Shown here one piece after another: positions 36,782 through 47,396 of a stretch of 64,000 nt of DNA (position 1 is the stretch's first letter; each line of letters starts with the position of its first letter). A program made the translations under genes and the position numbers. The DNA lies in NCBI RefSeq assembly GCF_037969725.1, contig NZ_CP150203.1, forward strand, positions 5,100,001 to 5,164,000. Direction: 5' to 3'. The notes beneath the pieces are model-generated. The model was not told the origin of the DNA. It worked only from the letters and a program-made list of their open reading frames with translations, and searched no databases. This DNA is from Paenibacillus sp. FSL W8-0426 (GTDB lineage Bacteria > Bacillota > Bacilli > Paenibacillales > Paenibacillaceae).

Positions 36782-37110
36782 CAAATGCTTCTAATGTTCA
36801 TTGCGCTCACAAGGAGGTAGATTTAGGGCATTTCATTCGATTTCTTTTCTGAATTTTATCCTTCGCCGGGGGACATCATCGCTCTGCACGAACTGCCCGG
36901 CGATCCATTCGACAGTTTAGGAGCTGGGCACGATGGGCATTCTCTCAACGTTATCATGATATTTCTCTTAGTACGAGTTCGAGAGAGACAGCGATACCAA
37001 TATGGAGGAAAAAAAGCACGGGTCCAGCTTGGTCCGAGCGGCTGCTGATTGAACGCGTTGGGAATGGCCGCGAAAAAAAAGGTTTAGGCCTTTAGGGAGG
37101 ATGAAAGAAG
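36782..37110 (+). pseudogene. Intergenic stretch with a possible gene remnant
   Basis: No intact gene. From about 36853 a plus-strand frame reads FYPSPGDIIALHELPGDPFD and on through GHDGHSLNVIMIFLL to a stop near 37048, without a credible start or ribosome site. It looks like a fragment of a lost gene. The family is not recognised. Confidence 0.3.
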
Positions 37111-37239
37111 TTGAATACAAAAAAGAAGTGGTTTGTACTGCCTTGTAGTCTTGTTCTGTTGCTAGCACTTGGTAACAGCAAAATAGAAAACAAGCCTTTA
37201 TCAAGGCTTCAGGCTGTCGAGACTTTCTCGACAGCCTGA
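37111..37239 (+). CDS. Small secreted or membrane peptide, possibly a truncated gene
   Basis: A 42-codon frame starts with TTG after GGGAGG (37096-37101) and encodes MNTKKKWFVLPCSLVLLLAL, a signal-peptide-like segment, then a short polar tail ending in ETFSTA. The 3' end lies inside a perfect 13-bp hairpin (37209-37238), so the frame may be cut short by that element. It could be the N-terminus of a decayed exported protein. Confidence 0.4.
   Translation: MNTKKKWFVLPCSLVLLLALGNSKIENKPLSRLQAVETFSTA
37209..37238 (+). repeat. Perfect inverted repeat
   Basis: CAGGCTGTCGAGA pairs with TCTCGACAGCCTG around a short loop. No T run follows, so it is not a typical terminator on the plus strand. Confidence 0.55.
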
Positions 37240-37336
37240 GAACCAGCCCCGGCCGGTTTTGTCCTTGTATAGATTTAAAAGGTTCTGAAGTTTGTACGCT
37301 TCGTGCCCGTTATTCTTTACTCCGTCCAGCCAGTTC

Positions 37337-38812
37337 TTATTGAGCGCTATCCTGCGATTCTTCCTGATCGGTTACCAAAGTGTTCAGTCCGTGTATCAAC
37401 TGTTCCAGCTCGCCGAAGCTGGCGACCATCCGCTGAGTCAACATACGCTGCTCTTCCATGCTGGCCAAAATTTGTGCTGCCGCCGCGCTGGACTGCTCGG
37501 TGACGCTGGAAATTTCCGACACCTCATTGACCACTCTGGTGGAGGATGCCTTCATCGTTTCGGAGCTGCCCTCGATATCCGCGGCTTGGCTCAGCACCAA
37601 TCGGGAATTTTGGCTGATGGTACGGAATGCCTCTTCCGTCAGCCTTGCATTCTCTTTCCCCTCTTTCAAGGTAAGGCGGAGATTTTCGAATCGATCCGTA
37701 AGTGCCTGCGTCTGTTCCCTGAGCCTGGACAGAATGCCTGCAATATCAGACGCAGATTGCCCGGAATGCTCTGCCAGCTTGCGCACCTCTTCGGATACAA
37801 CGGCGAACCCCCTGCCATGCTCGCCCGCGCGTGCCGCTTCGATGGCCGCATTGAGCGCAAGCAGATTGGTCTGGCTTGCAATGTCCAAAATGCTGTCCAG
37901 CATCAAGCCGATGGATTCGCTCTCATCATTGAACTTCTTCATGTCATCGGCCGTCGTGTTGATCGCATCGTATAATTCAAGCATTTTCAGGTTGAGCTGG
38001 TCCATGTTGGCCGTTCCGTTCTCGGTGCTTTCAGCCATGCTGGAAGACAGTTCTTTCATTTTGTTCGAGTTGGACGCAACCTCGCGAATGTGCTGATCGG
38101 AGACGGCAAGCGATTCGGAAATTTCCGCCACGCTGCTGGCCTGGAATTCGACGCCTCTCGCCACTTCGGTGAAACCGATGGTCACCTCATTGGTGATGGA
38201 GCCTGTTTCTTCGACCTTGCGTTTCAACTGCTCCGTAAAGGTCGACAGACCCGATACGGCGCTTTTGACATGCTCCAGCATTTCCTCCACCCGCTCCCGG
38301 GATTGCTGCATTTCAGCCCAGCGTTGCTCGCTTTTCAGAAATAATCTTTGATTCAAGTGAGACACCATGAACAGAATAGCTCCCGTTATGGCAAGCAGGC
38401 CCGCGTTAATGGCATTACCGGTCCATTGATCTGCCGTAGCCGTCGGAACGATCAACAATTGAAGAATGTTGCCTGCAAGGGCAACCACAAAACCGACCGC
38501 AAATTTTTTGTTATCCGGATAGATCAACAGAATGGACGAGATCAGAATGCTGACCAAGGGATCATTGCTTCCCCATCCGGCAAATACGCCGCTTAACGAT
38601 ATAAGAACGGTAACCAGCCAGGGAATCAGATGGATATGTTTTTTCTTGGCGTTCGCATAGGTGATCCATGCCGTGAACAGAATCACGACAACGCTGGAAA
38701 CGATAAGTTTCGGTTCCATAAAGGCGAGCGAGGCTCCCAGAACCAGGACGATCCATAGGATGATGGCGATTATTTTGTTTCTTTTCAAGATGATTTCATC
38801 AAAACGATTCAT
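37337..38812 (-). CDS. Methyl-accepting chemotaxis-like signalling protein with membrane sensor
   Basis: A 491-residue protein. The first ~155 residues contain about five or six membrane segments and no extracytoplasmic sensor domain. The rest is a coiled-coil MCP signalling domain whose tip ([20 protein letters not shown], then [20 protein letters not shown]) binds CheA/CheW. A HAMP domain is not apparent. Such multi-pass receptors may sense membrane state or small lipophilic cues. Starts at 38812 after AAGGACGG. Confidence 0.85.
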   Translation of the reverse strand: MNRFDEIILKRNKIIAIILWIVLVLGASLAFMEPKLIVSSVVVILFTAWITYANAKKKHIHLIPWLVTVLISLSGVFAGWGSNDPLVSILISSILLIYPDNKKFAVGFVVALAGNILQLLIVPTATADQWTGNAINAGLLAITGAILFMVSHLNQRLFLKSEQRWAEMQQSRERVEEMLEHVKSAVSGLSTFTEQLKRKVEETGSITNEVTIGFTEVARGVEFQASSVAEISESLAVSDQHIREVASNSNKMKELSSSMAESTENGTANMDQLNLKMLELYDAINTTADDMKKFNDESESIGLMLDSILDIASQTNLLALNAAIEAARAGEHGRGFAVVSEEVRKLAEHSGQSASDIAGILSRLREQTQALTDRFENLRLTLKEGKENARLTEEAFRTISQNSRLVLSQAADIEGSSETMKASSTRVVNEVSEISSVTEQSSAAAAQILASMEEQRMLTQRMVASFGELEQLIHGLNTLVTDQEESQDSAQ

Positions 38813-39120
38813 TCAAACCCCGTCCTTCTGGTAAAATTGAAACTGCGATTGTAGGACGCTTTCCCTTACATCGGTTGACCTAGGCCGATTCGCACGTTCC
38901 CTGCTTCTCCCGAATCAGTCCGTATTTCTTAATCGTCTATCGTTACTTCACAAAGATGAAAGCAGCGCTACATACCTAATATCGGAATGTGATTCGCAAA
39001 AATCAATATTCTGCCAAAAATCACTTCTACCCATAGCGAAAAGGAACAAGCTATCTGAGAATTGGCCTGTTCCTTTCTAAAGTTCAATGTTTATTCAACT
39101 TATTTCTGGAGCTGATTTTC
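38813..39120. other. Intergenic region between chemoreceptor and lipoprotein genes
   Basis: About 310 bp without a gene. AAAGGAACA (39040-39048) pairs with TGTTCCTTT (39068-39076) 45 bp before the lipoprotein start; it could be a terminator or an attenuator. Nothing else recognised. Confidence 0.5.
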
Positions 39121-39720
39121 ATGAGATTTCAAAGAAGCATTATTTGTTCGATTGCTGTTTTTTCTATCGCTGTTTCAACAGGATGTGGTCAACAGAGTGA
39201 AAGCCTTCAGGGTAACAAAGTGACTACTTCTAATAACATGCAAACAGAGAACCCTACTGCTGCTTCAACAGCCGACAAAGTTGGTAGCAAAACTCTTCTC
39301 TATTCGAAAGAGTTTAATCAACAAAAGCCTGAGCTCTCTAATTTCAAAGAAGGGATCTCGTTTAACTTATCCGAGCATGTCGAGGATTTCTTCACAGCTG
39401 ACCTATCTAATATGATTAACAACAACATGGAAGCAATCGTGAATCACGACGAAAAAAAGTTTAAAGAAAACATGCTCGATGCGGATTCCATTACATTTAA
39501 TATGGATTGGTTCAATTATAAATATGAAGAAGGTGTCAAATACGAATTTAAAGAACTAAATGAAATCTCTTTCGATGAAGATGCCAAGCGTATCCAAGTT
39601 GTGGTGACTTTCGATAGAAACATAAAAAATGAAGAAATGGAACAGGGAATCATGACTTACTCTTTATTAGAAGACGCAGGTAGCGGAGAGTGGAAAATTG
39701 CAACTATGGATGGAAGTTGA
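39121..39720 (+). CDS. AT-rich lipoprotein of unknown function
   Basis: A 199-residue lipoprotein (lipobox VSTGC, Cys about 22) with a Ser/Thr/Asn-rich linker and an acidic mature domain (FKENMLDADSITFNMDWFNY). Base composition is clearly more AT-rich than its neighbours, with Asn and Lys codons such as AAT and AAA, which suggests recent acquisition. GGAG lies upstream of the ATG. I recognise no family. Confidence 0.65.
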   Translation: MRFQRSIICSIAVFSIAVSTGCGQQSESLQGNKVTTSNNMQTENPTAASTADKVGSKTLLYSKEFNQQKPELSNFKEGISFNLSEHVEDFFTADLSNMINNNMEAIVNHDEKKFKENMLDADSITFNMDWFNYKYEEGVKYEFKELNEISFDEDAKRIQVVVTFDRNIKNEEMEQGIMTYSLLEDAGSGEWKIATMDGS

Positions 39721-39758
39721 ATGTTAGTGCGGAGCATGGCTTGGGACGATGCGCGATT

Positions 39759-40166
39759 CTACAAATTGCCTTCCACATCGATCCCGTCCGCCGTCTCAAG
39801 CGTTTTCGAGGCCCATGCCACGAATCGGTCCATAAACGATCGCAAATCCGGTTCCTCGAACGTTTGCAGGTTCAGTTCGTCCAGCACGCTGAGCCATACT
39901 GCTTTGCTTATCGGATTATCGAAACAATGGTCGAAGCTTTCCATCATCTCTCCGCGATGCATGTCCTCCAGCGGAAAATATCGTTCCAACACCTCCAGAA
40001 TCGGCACAAAATCTTCCGCGTAGATAAACAACATTTCTTCTTCTACCACCTGGGACTGAGCTTGTTCATCCATATACAATGGGGAGAGGGTATAACCGAT
40101 ATTCCTGCCGGGTCCCTCGTAACGGTATAGAAGTACAGGTATTTGCTTCTTTGGTTGCCGTGTCAT
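39759..40166 (-). CDS. Hypothetical protein
   Basis: A 135-residue acidic soluble protein starting MTRQPKKQIPVLLYRYEGPG. It has a basic N-terminus and a helical acidic C-terminal half (DFVPILEVLERYFPLEDMHR). GGGGGG lies eight bases before the ATG at 40166. It precedes no partner on the same strand and lies near an SMI1/KNR4 gene, so an immunity-type role is possible but unsupported. Confidence 0.6.
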   Translation of the reverse strand: MTRQPKKQIPVLLYRYEGPGRNIGYTLSPLYMDEQAQSQVVEEEMLFIYAEDFVPILEVLERYFPLEDMHRGEMMESFDHCFDNPISKAVWLSVLDELNLQTFEEPDLRSFMDRFVAWASKTLETADGIDVEGNL

Positions 40167-40259
40167 GGGCAAGTCCCCCCCTATCTCCGAGTTTTAACCG
40201 TATGCCTAGTGTCGCATCCACAATCAATGGATCGCTTTAACTGACCCTATCACAGCTCA

Positions 40260-40901
40260 TTACGGCTCTTCAACAGCCACATTTTCGTCTTCTGTCATTT
40301 CTTTTAGCGAGCGGTCCAGCCATAGCTCATACCAGTCCAAAAATCCAAGCCGCTCCGCATTGCCGAAATAATGGTCAGGATAAATGCCATTGCTGTTGCC
40401 GCGGTCATCCGTCCAGATCTCGCCGTAAGACTCGCCTTTGACGATCAAATTGATCGACACCCCGCAGCCGAAATTGCTGATTCGCAGCATGCCCGCAGAC
40501 CACTTCGGATCATAATATTCGTGCTCCAACGCGGCCCATTCGTCTTCGTCCTTGCTATCATCATACCAGTCATAATCCCAGTTCCATGCTTCCGTGAACA
40601 GAAAAGGATCTGAGATCGCATTCAGCTCGTCCGGGTAATCCAATACCGCATACACGCCATCCTCCGGCTTCTCCAGGCCATAGAACGGCCCTGCTCCGCC
40701 AGCGCCAATCGTCGAAAGAAATTCCCTGTACCCGTCAGGCAGCCGGATGTCCCACTTCCGTTCAAATGCTGTGATCTGCTCCTGAGTCATGACAGGCAGC
40801 ATTTCATATTCGTGATGATCCGCCCCGAACAATTCAAGCTCAGCATCAAGCACTCTTAAAAGGCTCCATTTCTCGCGGATGCGCGTCAATTGTTCATTCA
40901 T
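40260..40901 (-). CDS. SMI1/KNR4 (SUKH) family protein
   Basis: A 213-residue soluble acidic protein. The SUKH pattern is visible: VMTQEQITAFERKWDIRLPD, GYREFLSTIGAGGAGPFYGL, then WSAGMLRISNFGCGVSINLI and the GEIWTDDRGNSNGIYP segment. GGGAGG precedes the ATG at 40901. No toxin gene is adjacent. Confidence 0.85.
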   Translation of the reverse strand: MNEQLTRIREKWSLLRVLDAELELFGADHHEYEMLPVMTQEQITAFERKWDIRLPDGYREFLSTIGAGGAGPFYGLEKPEDGVYAVLDYPDELNAISDPFLFTEAWNWDYDWYDDSKDEDEWAALEHEYYDPKWSAGMLRISNFGCGVSINLIVKGESYGEIWTDDRGNSNGIYPDHYFGNAERLGFLDWYELWLDRSLKEMTEDENVAVEEP

Positions 40902-41124
40902 CCAATCCTGCCTCCCCAGATTCAACATCTCCCAAAAAGAGCCCTATGTATGCCTGACTCTTCCAACATCCTGTTAAATCCGGATGCATACCTTCCATTA
41001 ATTATCATATCGTTTATTATATCAAGCCACCCGCTTCGGTTAAAGGAACTATGGAGCTATTCCCCGCTTGCCCCGGATTACCCGTATTCTATTTTCACGG
41101 ATCATGCCGCATCTCTTCATTTCC

Positions 41125-41153
41125 TTGATAAAATTGACGATATATCCTATACT
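41125..41153 (+). promoter_or_regulatory. Promoter of the PilZ gene
   Basis: TTGATA and TATACT are 17 bp apart, ending 30 bp before the start codon. Confidence 0.65.
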
Positions 41154-41182
41154 TACTTTTTTTGAATCTGGTGGAGGAAGCC

Positions 41183-41560
41183 ATGTCGATCAACCTTAGA
41201 AGAGAACCGTTTCGTTATACTTTAAAAGAACCACTCGACTTTGACATCTATATTCTCAGCATAAACGGTGTATCTGCGCCGCATAAACCGATTCAAGCCG
41301 AATTATGCGATATTAGCCGTTCCGGATGCCAATTGTCGTTCCCGCTCGCTCTGCACGTCGAGAGCAACAACATCCGAATCGGAATGGATATGACTTTGTC
41401 CGAGGATCCCATCCATTTGGAAGGCCTGATCCGTTGGGGCCAGCAAATTGACGGCAAGTGGCATTACGGCGTGCAGCTCGATATGACCGAAGGCAACAGC
41501 GAACGTTTCTATAAAGAGATGCGCATGCTTGCCGGCCAAGGCCGAATCATCGTCAAGTGA
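41183..41560 (+). CDS. Stand-alone PilZ domain protein (c-di-GMP binding)
   Basis: A 125-residue protein that is essentially one PilZ domain. The c-di-GMP motifs are present: RREPFR (RxxxR) at residues 6-11 and DISRSG (DxSxxG) near residue 49. It should act as a soluble c-di-GMP receptor, for example in motility or matrix control, but no partner gene is adjacent. GGAGG lies just upstream of the ATG at 41183. Confidence 0.88.
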   Translation: MSINLRREPFRYTLKEPLDFDIYILSINGVSAPHKPIQAELCDISRSGCQLSFPLALHVESNNIRIGMDMTLSEDPIHLEGLIRWGQQIDGKWHYGVQLDMTEGNSERFYKEMRMLAGQGRIIVK

Positions 41561-41659
41561 GTAACACGCGGCATGTCGCCACCCTTGATCTTAACGAAAA
41601 TCAAGTCAGCTGATTGCATTTGTTGGATTCGGAGCAAATGCGAAAACCAGCGAGCATGA

Positions 41660-41698
41660 ACACCCTGCATACGGTTGAAGTCGTATGCAGGGTGTTTT
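41660..41698 (+). terminator. Terminator after the PilZ gene
   Basis: ACACCCTGCATACG pairs perfectly with CGTATGCAGGGTGT, followed by TTT; it can also serve the convergent collagen-like gene. Confidence 0.85.
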
Positions 41699-41709
41699 GG
41701 CATTCCGGG

Positions 41710-42162
41710 TTAGAAACAGGTAAACGAGCCGATCTGCTGCAGATCTATGCCAGTGTACATCCAGAAGAAACCGGTCCAGCGGAAGCCGGCTACCGAGTTT
41801 CTGCCGACGAATATGGGGTACATCCAGAAACCGGGACCGCGAGTCGGCCAAATGTACGTATAACGGAACAAGCACCCGGATATAGCTCCCGGATCTACCG
41901 CGAACGCCGAAACAGGCTGCTGGGGAGTAAACGAAGGCGGCGGCGAGGTAGGAGCCTGCACTCCTTGCGGTCCGCCACCACCACCGCCAGGGAAAAACGG
42001 TGGCGCTGAAGGACCGCCGGGACCGCCTGGTCCAAATCCTCCAGGACCACCAGGTCCAAATCCGCCGGGGCCTCCACCAGGACCTCCGGGTCCAAAAATT
42101 CCTCCAGGTCCTACACCAGGTCCGCCCGGTCCTCCGGGTCCAAAAGGGGGAAACATTGCCAT
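41710..42162 (-). CDS. Collagen-like Gly/Pro-rich protein with conserved C-terminal domain
   Basis: A 150-residue protein. Residues 1-65 are repeats of the type GPGGPGG/FGPGGPGG. After a Pro/Ser linker (PTSPPPSFTPQQ) comes an aromatic C-terminal domain with two Cys (GCLFRYTYIWPTRGPGFWMY, then FRWTGFFWMYTG and SFTCF). No signal peptide. Similar Gly-Pro-rich small proteins in bacilli are often spore- or surface-associated, but I cannot name the family. GGAG lies nine bases before the ATG. Confidence 0.75.
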   Translation of the reverse strand: MAMFPPFGPGGPGGPGVGPGGIFGPGGPGGGPGGFGPGGPGGFGPGGPGGPSAPPFFPGGGGGGPQGVQAPTSPPPSFTPQQPVSAFAVDPGAISGCLFRYTYIWPTRGPGFWMYPIFVGRNSVAGFRWTGFFWMYTGIDLQQIGSFTCF

Positions 42163-42327
42163 GCAAAATCACTCCAGTTCATTAGGCTAATGCATAGTAT
42201 GTAGGCACCCGTGTAGAAGAACCGGGCAAATGCCCATTTATATGCCGAAAAAAAAGTGAAACCCAAATGTTTGACCTGCTGGAATCCGCCCCTTCCGTTG
42301 GATGCTTCCGTCATTCTCGTCGAAAAC

Positions 42328-42376
42328 AGCAACAGCGGCACTTCCCGATAAATCCGGAAGTACCGCTGTTGCCTTA
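42328..42376 (-). terminator. Terminator of the bglP transcript
   Basis: AGCAACAGCGGCACTTCC pairs with GGAAGTACCGCTGTTGCCT (one mismatch), with TTTT on the minus strand, just after the bglP stop. Confidence 0.8.
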
Positions 42377-42382
42377 GGTCGT

Positions 42383-44278
42383 TTATGCTTTGGCCGTGTA
42401 GATCAACTCTTTTTCTTTGATCATTGTGCGTCCAGCCGATTCAATGGTGGAGTATTGGTGCATGTTGGTGATGATCACCGGTGTAATCGTGTTATATCCC
42501 GCTTTTTCGATCTCTTCGCGGTCAAACTCCATCAACACGTCGCCAACGGTCACCTTCGCGCCAGCTTGTACTTTTGGCGTGAAAAATTGCCCTTTCAATT
42601 TCACTGTATCGATTCCGATATGGATCAGCATCTCTGCCCCTTCGTCACTGACAAGACCGATGGCATGTCCGCTCTTTGAAAGGGAGAATACGGTACCATT
42701 GACCGGCGATACAGCACGACTGCCAGCAGGCTGGATCGCAAAACCTTTACCCATGATTTCTTCGGAGAATGCAGGGTCAGGCACCTCGCTAAGCGATTTG
42801 ACTTCCCCATCCATCGGGCTGAAGATTTGTGCAGCTTGAACCGTGCTTGGAGCTTCGACGACAGCTGCAGGTGCGGAAGAAGTGCTGTTGTCCGCAACCG
42901 GTGCAGCAGGTGCAGCCGCCGGAGCGTCTTCTTCTTTGATTCCCAAAATGTACGTAATCAGCGCTGCGGCCGCCATCGCAATCAGACCGCCGACAATGGC
43001 CAAGATCAATGTGCTGATCGCCGGACTAATGAAGGCAGCAACGCCCGGCAAACCGACCAGACCTGTAATGACGTAAGCTTTGACATGGAAAATCCCCATA
43101 AATGCACCGCCGATCGCTCCTCCAAGCAGAGCAGCAATAAACGGCTTTTTATATTTCATGTTTACGCCATACATGGCAGGTTCGGTGATCCCCATAATCG
43201 CCGTCAACCCTGTAGAGAAGGCCAACGATTTGGATTGCAGGTTTTTGGCGCGGAATCCGACACCGAGCGCACCGCCGGCTTGAGCCCAGTTGGCTACAAA
43301 CATCAGCGGTATGATAAAGTCATAACCCAGGCTTGTAATGGAGCCGATAACGATCGGCGTAAGGGCATAGTGCATCCCTGTAATAATGAGCAGCGACATC
43401 GTTCCGCCAATCAGAATGCTGGCAACGATAGACATGTTATCGAACAGCCATGAAATACCGCCAGACAATCCGTTACCAATAATGGAACCCAGCGGCCCAA
43501 TGGCAATCAACGTGAGTGGAACCATGATCAACAGCGTTACCGTAGGTACAACGATCAATTTCAGCGAAGCATGCGTGATGCGGTCAACCGCTTTTTCCAC
43601 GTAGGATGCAATCCAGATCGCAATAACGATCGGAATCACCGTGGACGAGTACGTTGCGGCGACGACTTTAATACCTGCGAAAGACGAATCTCCGTTAGCA
43701 AGCAATGCCGTAATCGTCGGGTGCATGATGCCCGCGCCCAGAGCCGCGCCGATAAACATGTTGCTGCCCAATTTTTTGGCTGCGCTGACTGCCAGAATGA
43801 TGGGCAGGAAGTAGAATGCGCCATCACCGATCGCAGACAAGATGATATACGTGGAGCTGGAATCGCTCATCCAGCCAAGGGCTACCAGGATCGCCACGAT
43901 CCCTTTGATCATACCCGCGCCCGTGATGGCCGGCAGGATCGGCGTGAACATCCCCGCGATGAAATCAAACAAAGCACTTACGGGATTTCTTTTCTTTTTT
44001 GTTCCGGTCGAAGCTCCTTCTCCTGTCGGAGCCTTGCTCATATTACTCACAAGCGCGTTGTATACGACGGGTACGTCGTTCCCGATGATGACCTGGAACT
44101 GTCCGCCGTTTTCCATGACGCCCATAACGCCCGGTGTATTTTTCAGCGTCGCTTTGTCCGCTTTTTTGTTGTCGTTCAAGTTGAATCTCAATCTGGTCAT
44201 ACAGTGCGTGACTTGGTCAATATTTTCTTCGCCGCCAACCAGCTTCAGGATCTCTTTGGACAATTGTTGTTTATCCAT
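42383..44278 (-). CDS. bglP: PTS beta-glucoside transporter, EIIBCA
   Basis: A 631-residue membrane permease that imports and phosphorylates beta-glucosides. EIIB spans about 1-90 with the phosphorylated Cys26 in THCMTRLRF. EIIC follows with the conserved GITEPAMYGVN. A linker of Ala/Pro joins EIIA, whose active His is in EMLIHIGIDTVKL. AAAGGAG precedes the ATG at 44278. A RAT with terminator separates it from licT, so it is expressed only when LicT is active. Confidence 0.95.
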   Translation of the reverse strand: MDKQQLSKEILKLVGGEENIDQVTHCMTRLRFNLNDNKKADKATLKNTPGVMGVMENGGQFQVIIGNDVPVVYNALVSNMSKAPTGEGASTGTKKKRNPVSALFDFIAGMFTPILPAITGAGMIKGIVAILVALGWMSDSSSTYIILSAIGDGAFYFLPIILAVSAAKKLGSNMFIGAALGAGIMHPTITALLANGDSSFAGIKVVAATYSSTVIPIVIAIWIASYVEKAVDRITHASLKLIVVPTVTLLIMVPLTLIAIGPLGSIIGNGLSGGISWLFDNMSIVASILIGGTMSLLIITGMHYALTPIVIGSITSLGYDFIIPLMFVANWAQAGGALGVGFRAKNLQSKSLAFSTGLTAIMGITEPAMYGVNMKYKKPFIAALLGGAIGGAFMGIFHVKAYVITGLVGLPGVAAFISPAISTLILAIVGGLIAMAAAALITYILGIKEEDAPAAAPAAPVADNSTSSAPAAVVEAPSTVQAAQIFSPMDGEVKSLSEVPDPAFSEEIMGKGFAIQPAGSRAVSPVNGTVFSLSKSGHAIGLVSDEGAEMLIHIGIDTVKLKGQFFTPKVQAGAKVTVGDVLMEFDREEIEKAGYNTITPVIITNMHQYSTIESAGRTMIKEKELIYTAKA

Positions 44279-44312
44279 TGCGTATTGCTCCTTTGATGTG
44301 TAATGAAAGGTG

Positions 44313-44404
44313 TAAAAAAAACCTAAACACTGGATAATGAGAGAGCCGCCCGGCTTATCATTATACAACGTTTAGGTTTTGCCTTTTTTGGTTAGTAACA
44401 ATCC
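44313..44404 (-). promoter_or_regulatory. RAT and terminator between licT and bglP
   Basis: The minus strand at 44404-44375 reads GGATTGTTACTA, six bases, AAAGGCAAAACC. Its 3' end overlaps a long stem (ACCTAAACGTTGTATAATGA with TCATTATCCAGTGTTTAGGT) followed by T8. Confidence 0.85.
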
Positions 44405-44409
44405 CAATG

Positions 44410-45261
44410 TTATTCGATTGTTTGTTCATTGCGGACGACCCGTTCAATATGAATCGTCAAGTACAGCACTTCTTCCTTGGAAAGGACCCGGCCATAGATT
44501 TTGCGCGTATAATCGCTGATCTTCACCGCACAGGCATGCGCCTCGGGGTATTGCTTGCTGACCAGATCATGAAGCGGATTGTCTTCCACCTTGTCTTCGA
44601 TCGACGTGCCTTGCAGCACGCGCTGGGCGAAGAACTTCAGATGGGTCAAGAAGCGATAATAGCTCAGAGAGTCCTCATCCAGTTCCACGACAAAGCTCCG
44701 TCTGACAATGTTAAGAATATCTTTCACGATATTCGTAATGCTGATCGTTTCGCGCATCTCGCCGTTCATTTGGGCATTTACCAGATGCATGGCGATAAAT
44801 GCACACTCGTCTTCAGGCAGCAACACGCCTAACGTTTCCTCAATAATCTGAAGTGCCTTAAGCCCGATCGCATATTCCTTGCGGTACATGCGCTTGATCT
44901 CCCAAAACAATGCGTTGCGAAGCTGCATACCCTGACGATGGCGATCAATGGCGAAATGAATATGGTCGGTCAGCGAAATGTAAATGCTCTCATGCAATTT
45001 CTCGCCAAGCACCGTTTCCGCATAGCGGATAATCTCGTCCGAGCACTCGACATATTCGACAGGAATATCGGACAGAAGCGTTTTCAGTTTCTGGGATACT
45101 TCCTTGCTTTCCAACGAGAATATTTTTTCGACCAGACTTTCGTCAATCGATTCACCTGTATGCTTTTTGAACGCAATTCCACGTCCCATGACAACAAGCT
45201 CGTTGCCTGCGGGATCGACCACGGTAACTACGTTGTTGTTCAGCACCTTCTCGATTTTCAT
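44410..45261 (-). CDS. licT: BglG/SacY family transcription antiterminator
   Basis: A 283-residue RNA-binding antiterminator. Residues 1-55 are the CAT RNA-binding domain (MKIEKVLNNNVVTVVDPAGN, then GRGIAFKKHTGE). PRD1 (about 65-170, with LTDHIHFAIDRHRQG) and PRD2 (about 172-283) carry the His sites phosphorylated by EIIBgl and HPr. When active it binds RATs and stops terminators forming. It has its own promoter and RAT upstream. RATs in this window suggest targets outside bgl as well. Confidence 0.95.
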   Translation of the reverse strand: MKIEKVLNNNVVTVVDPAGNELVVMGRGIAFKKHTGESIDESLVEKIFSLESKEVSQKLKTLLSDIPVEYVECSDEIIRYAETVLGEKLHESIYISLTDHIHFAIDRHRQGMQLRNALFWEIKRMYRKEYAIGLKALQIIEETLGVLLPEDECAFIAMHLVNAQMNGEMRETISITNIVKDILNIVRRSFVVELDEDSLSYYRFLTHLKFFAQRVLQGTSIEDKVEDNPLHDLVSKQYPEAHACAVKISDYTRKIYGRVLSKEEVLYLTIHIERVVRNEQTIE

Positions 45262-45291
45262 TTCTTCACATCACCTTGCACCGTCAAAGTA

Positions 45292-45365
45292 GTAAAAGGC
45301 AAAACCCCGGCAGGGCAATAAGATGTCCCTGCTTCTGGTTTTGCCTGATTGAACAGTAACAATCC
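45292..45365 (-). promoter_or_regulatory. RAT and terminator upstream of licT
   Basis: The minus strand at 45365-45337 is a 29-base RAT (GGATTGTTACTG, five bases, TCAGGCAAAACC). GGCAAAACC then pairs with GGTTTTGCC in a terminator with an inner GCAGGG/CCCTGC stem and a TTTT run. LicT would thus control its own gene. Confidence 0.88.
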
Positions 45366-45387
45366 AGTATTCATTAGCCTTAGGCCC

Positions 45388-45438
45388 ATACTACCATACA
45401 TTAATGAATCTGACAAGGTTTTTGTGAAAGCGGTTAAT
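45388..45438 (-). promoter_or_regulatory. licT promoter with cre-like site
   Basis: On the minus strand TTGTCA (45411-45416) and TAGTAT (45388-45393) are 17 bp apart. TGAAAGCGGTTAAT (45425-45438) matches the cre consensus at 12 of 14 positions, just upstream of the -35. Confidence 0.65.
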
Positions 45439-45601
45439 GATGCCGAAACGTATGCGTGGAGATGCTCTTCAACCCACCCCAGAAAACCGAATGAGTCAGA
45501 TTATTGCTTTTTCAGGCTTGCGCCATTGGTACTATGGACCTCTTTTCATCTCGGCTGTCGATACGCTCCCCCCAGGTCGAAGCAGCTCCCTGTCGAAACG
45601 C

Positions 45602-45705
45602 AAAAAACGGGCAAAACGCCAGCCAAAAGCAGGCTTTCGGAGCACGGCTCCATAAGCGACCTGTTTTCGCATTGGGTTTTGCCCGCCACTATGCGGTTAC
45701 AATCC
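45602..45705 (-). promoter_or_regulatory. Variant RAT and terminator after bglH
   Basis: The minus strand at 45705-45675 reads GGATTGTAACCG, eight bases, CGGGCAAAACC (31 bases). Its 3' part CGGGCAAAAC also pairs with GTTTTGCCCG, followed by T6 (45602-45607), forming a very long terminator. A TATACT -10 sequence lies six bases before the RAT. It sits 30 bp after the bglH stop and 230 bp before the licT promoter. Confidence 0.8.
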
Positions 45706-45736
45706 ATCTATAGTATAGAGAAAGTTATTTTTGCAA

Positions 45737-47341
<1,605 letters not shown>

Positions 47342-47358
47342 ATCACACGATGTTATGG

Positions 47359-47396
47359 ATCATATGTTGTTTTTAGCTGTGATGTAAGCGTAACAT
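47359..47396 (-). promoter_or_regulatory. bglH promoter with cre-like palindrome
   Basis: On the minus strand TTACAT (47382-47387) and TATGAT (47359-47364) are 17 bp apart. TGTAAGCGTAACA (47384-47396) is a near-palindrome like a cre site that is one base short, again over the -35. Confidence 0.55.

Noticed and set aside
37209..37238. Perfect hairpin as a terminator
   Set aside because: No T run follows on the plus strand, so it is listed only as an inverted repeat.
41895..42172. Other frames through the Gly/Pro repeat of the collagen-like gene
   Set aside because: Repetitive DNA keeps several frames open; only one has a ribosome site and a coherent C-terminal domain.
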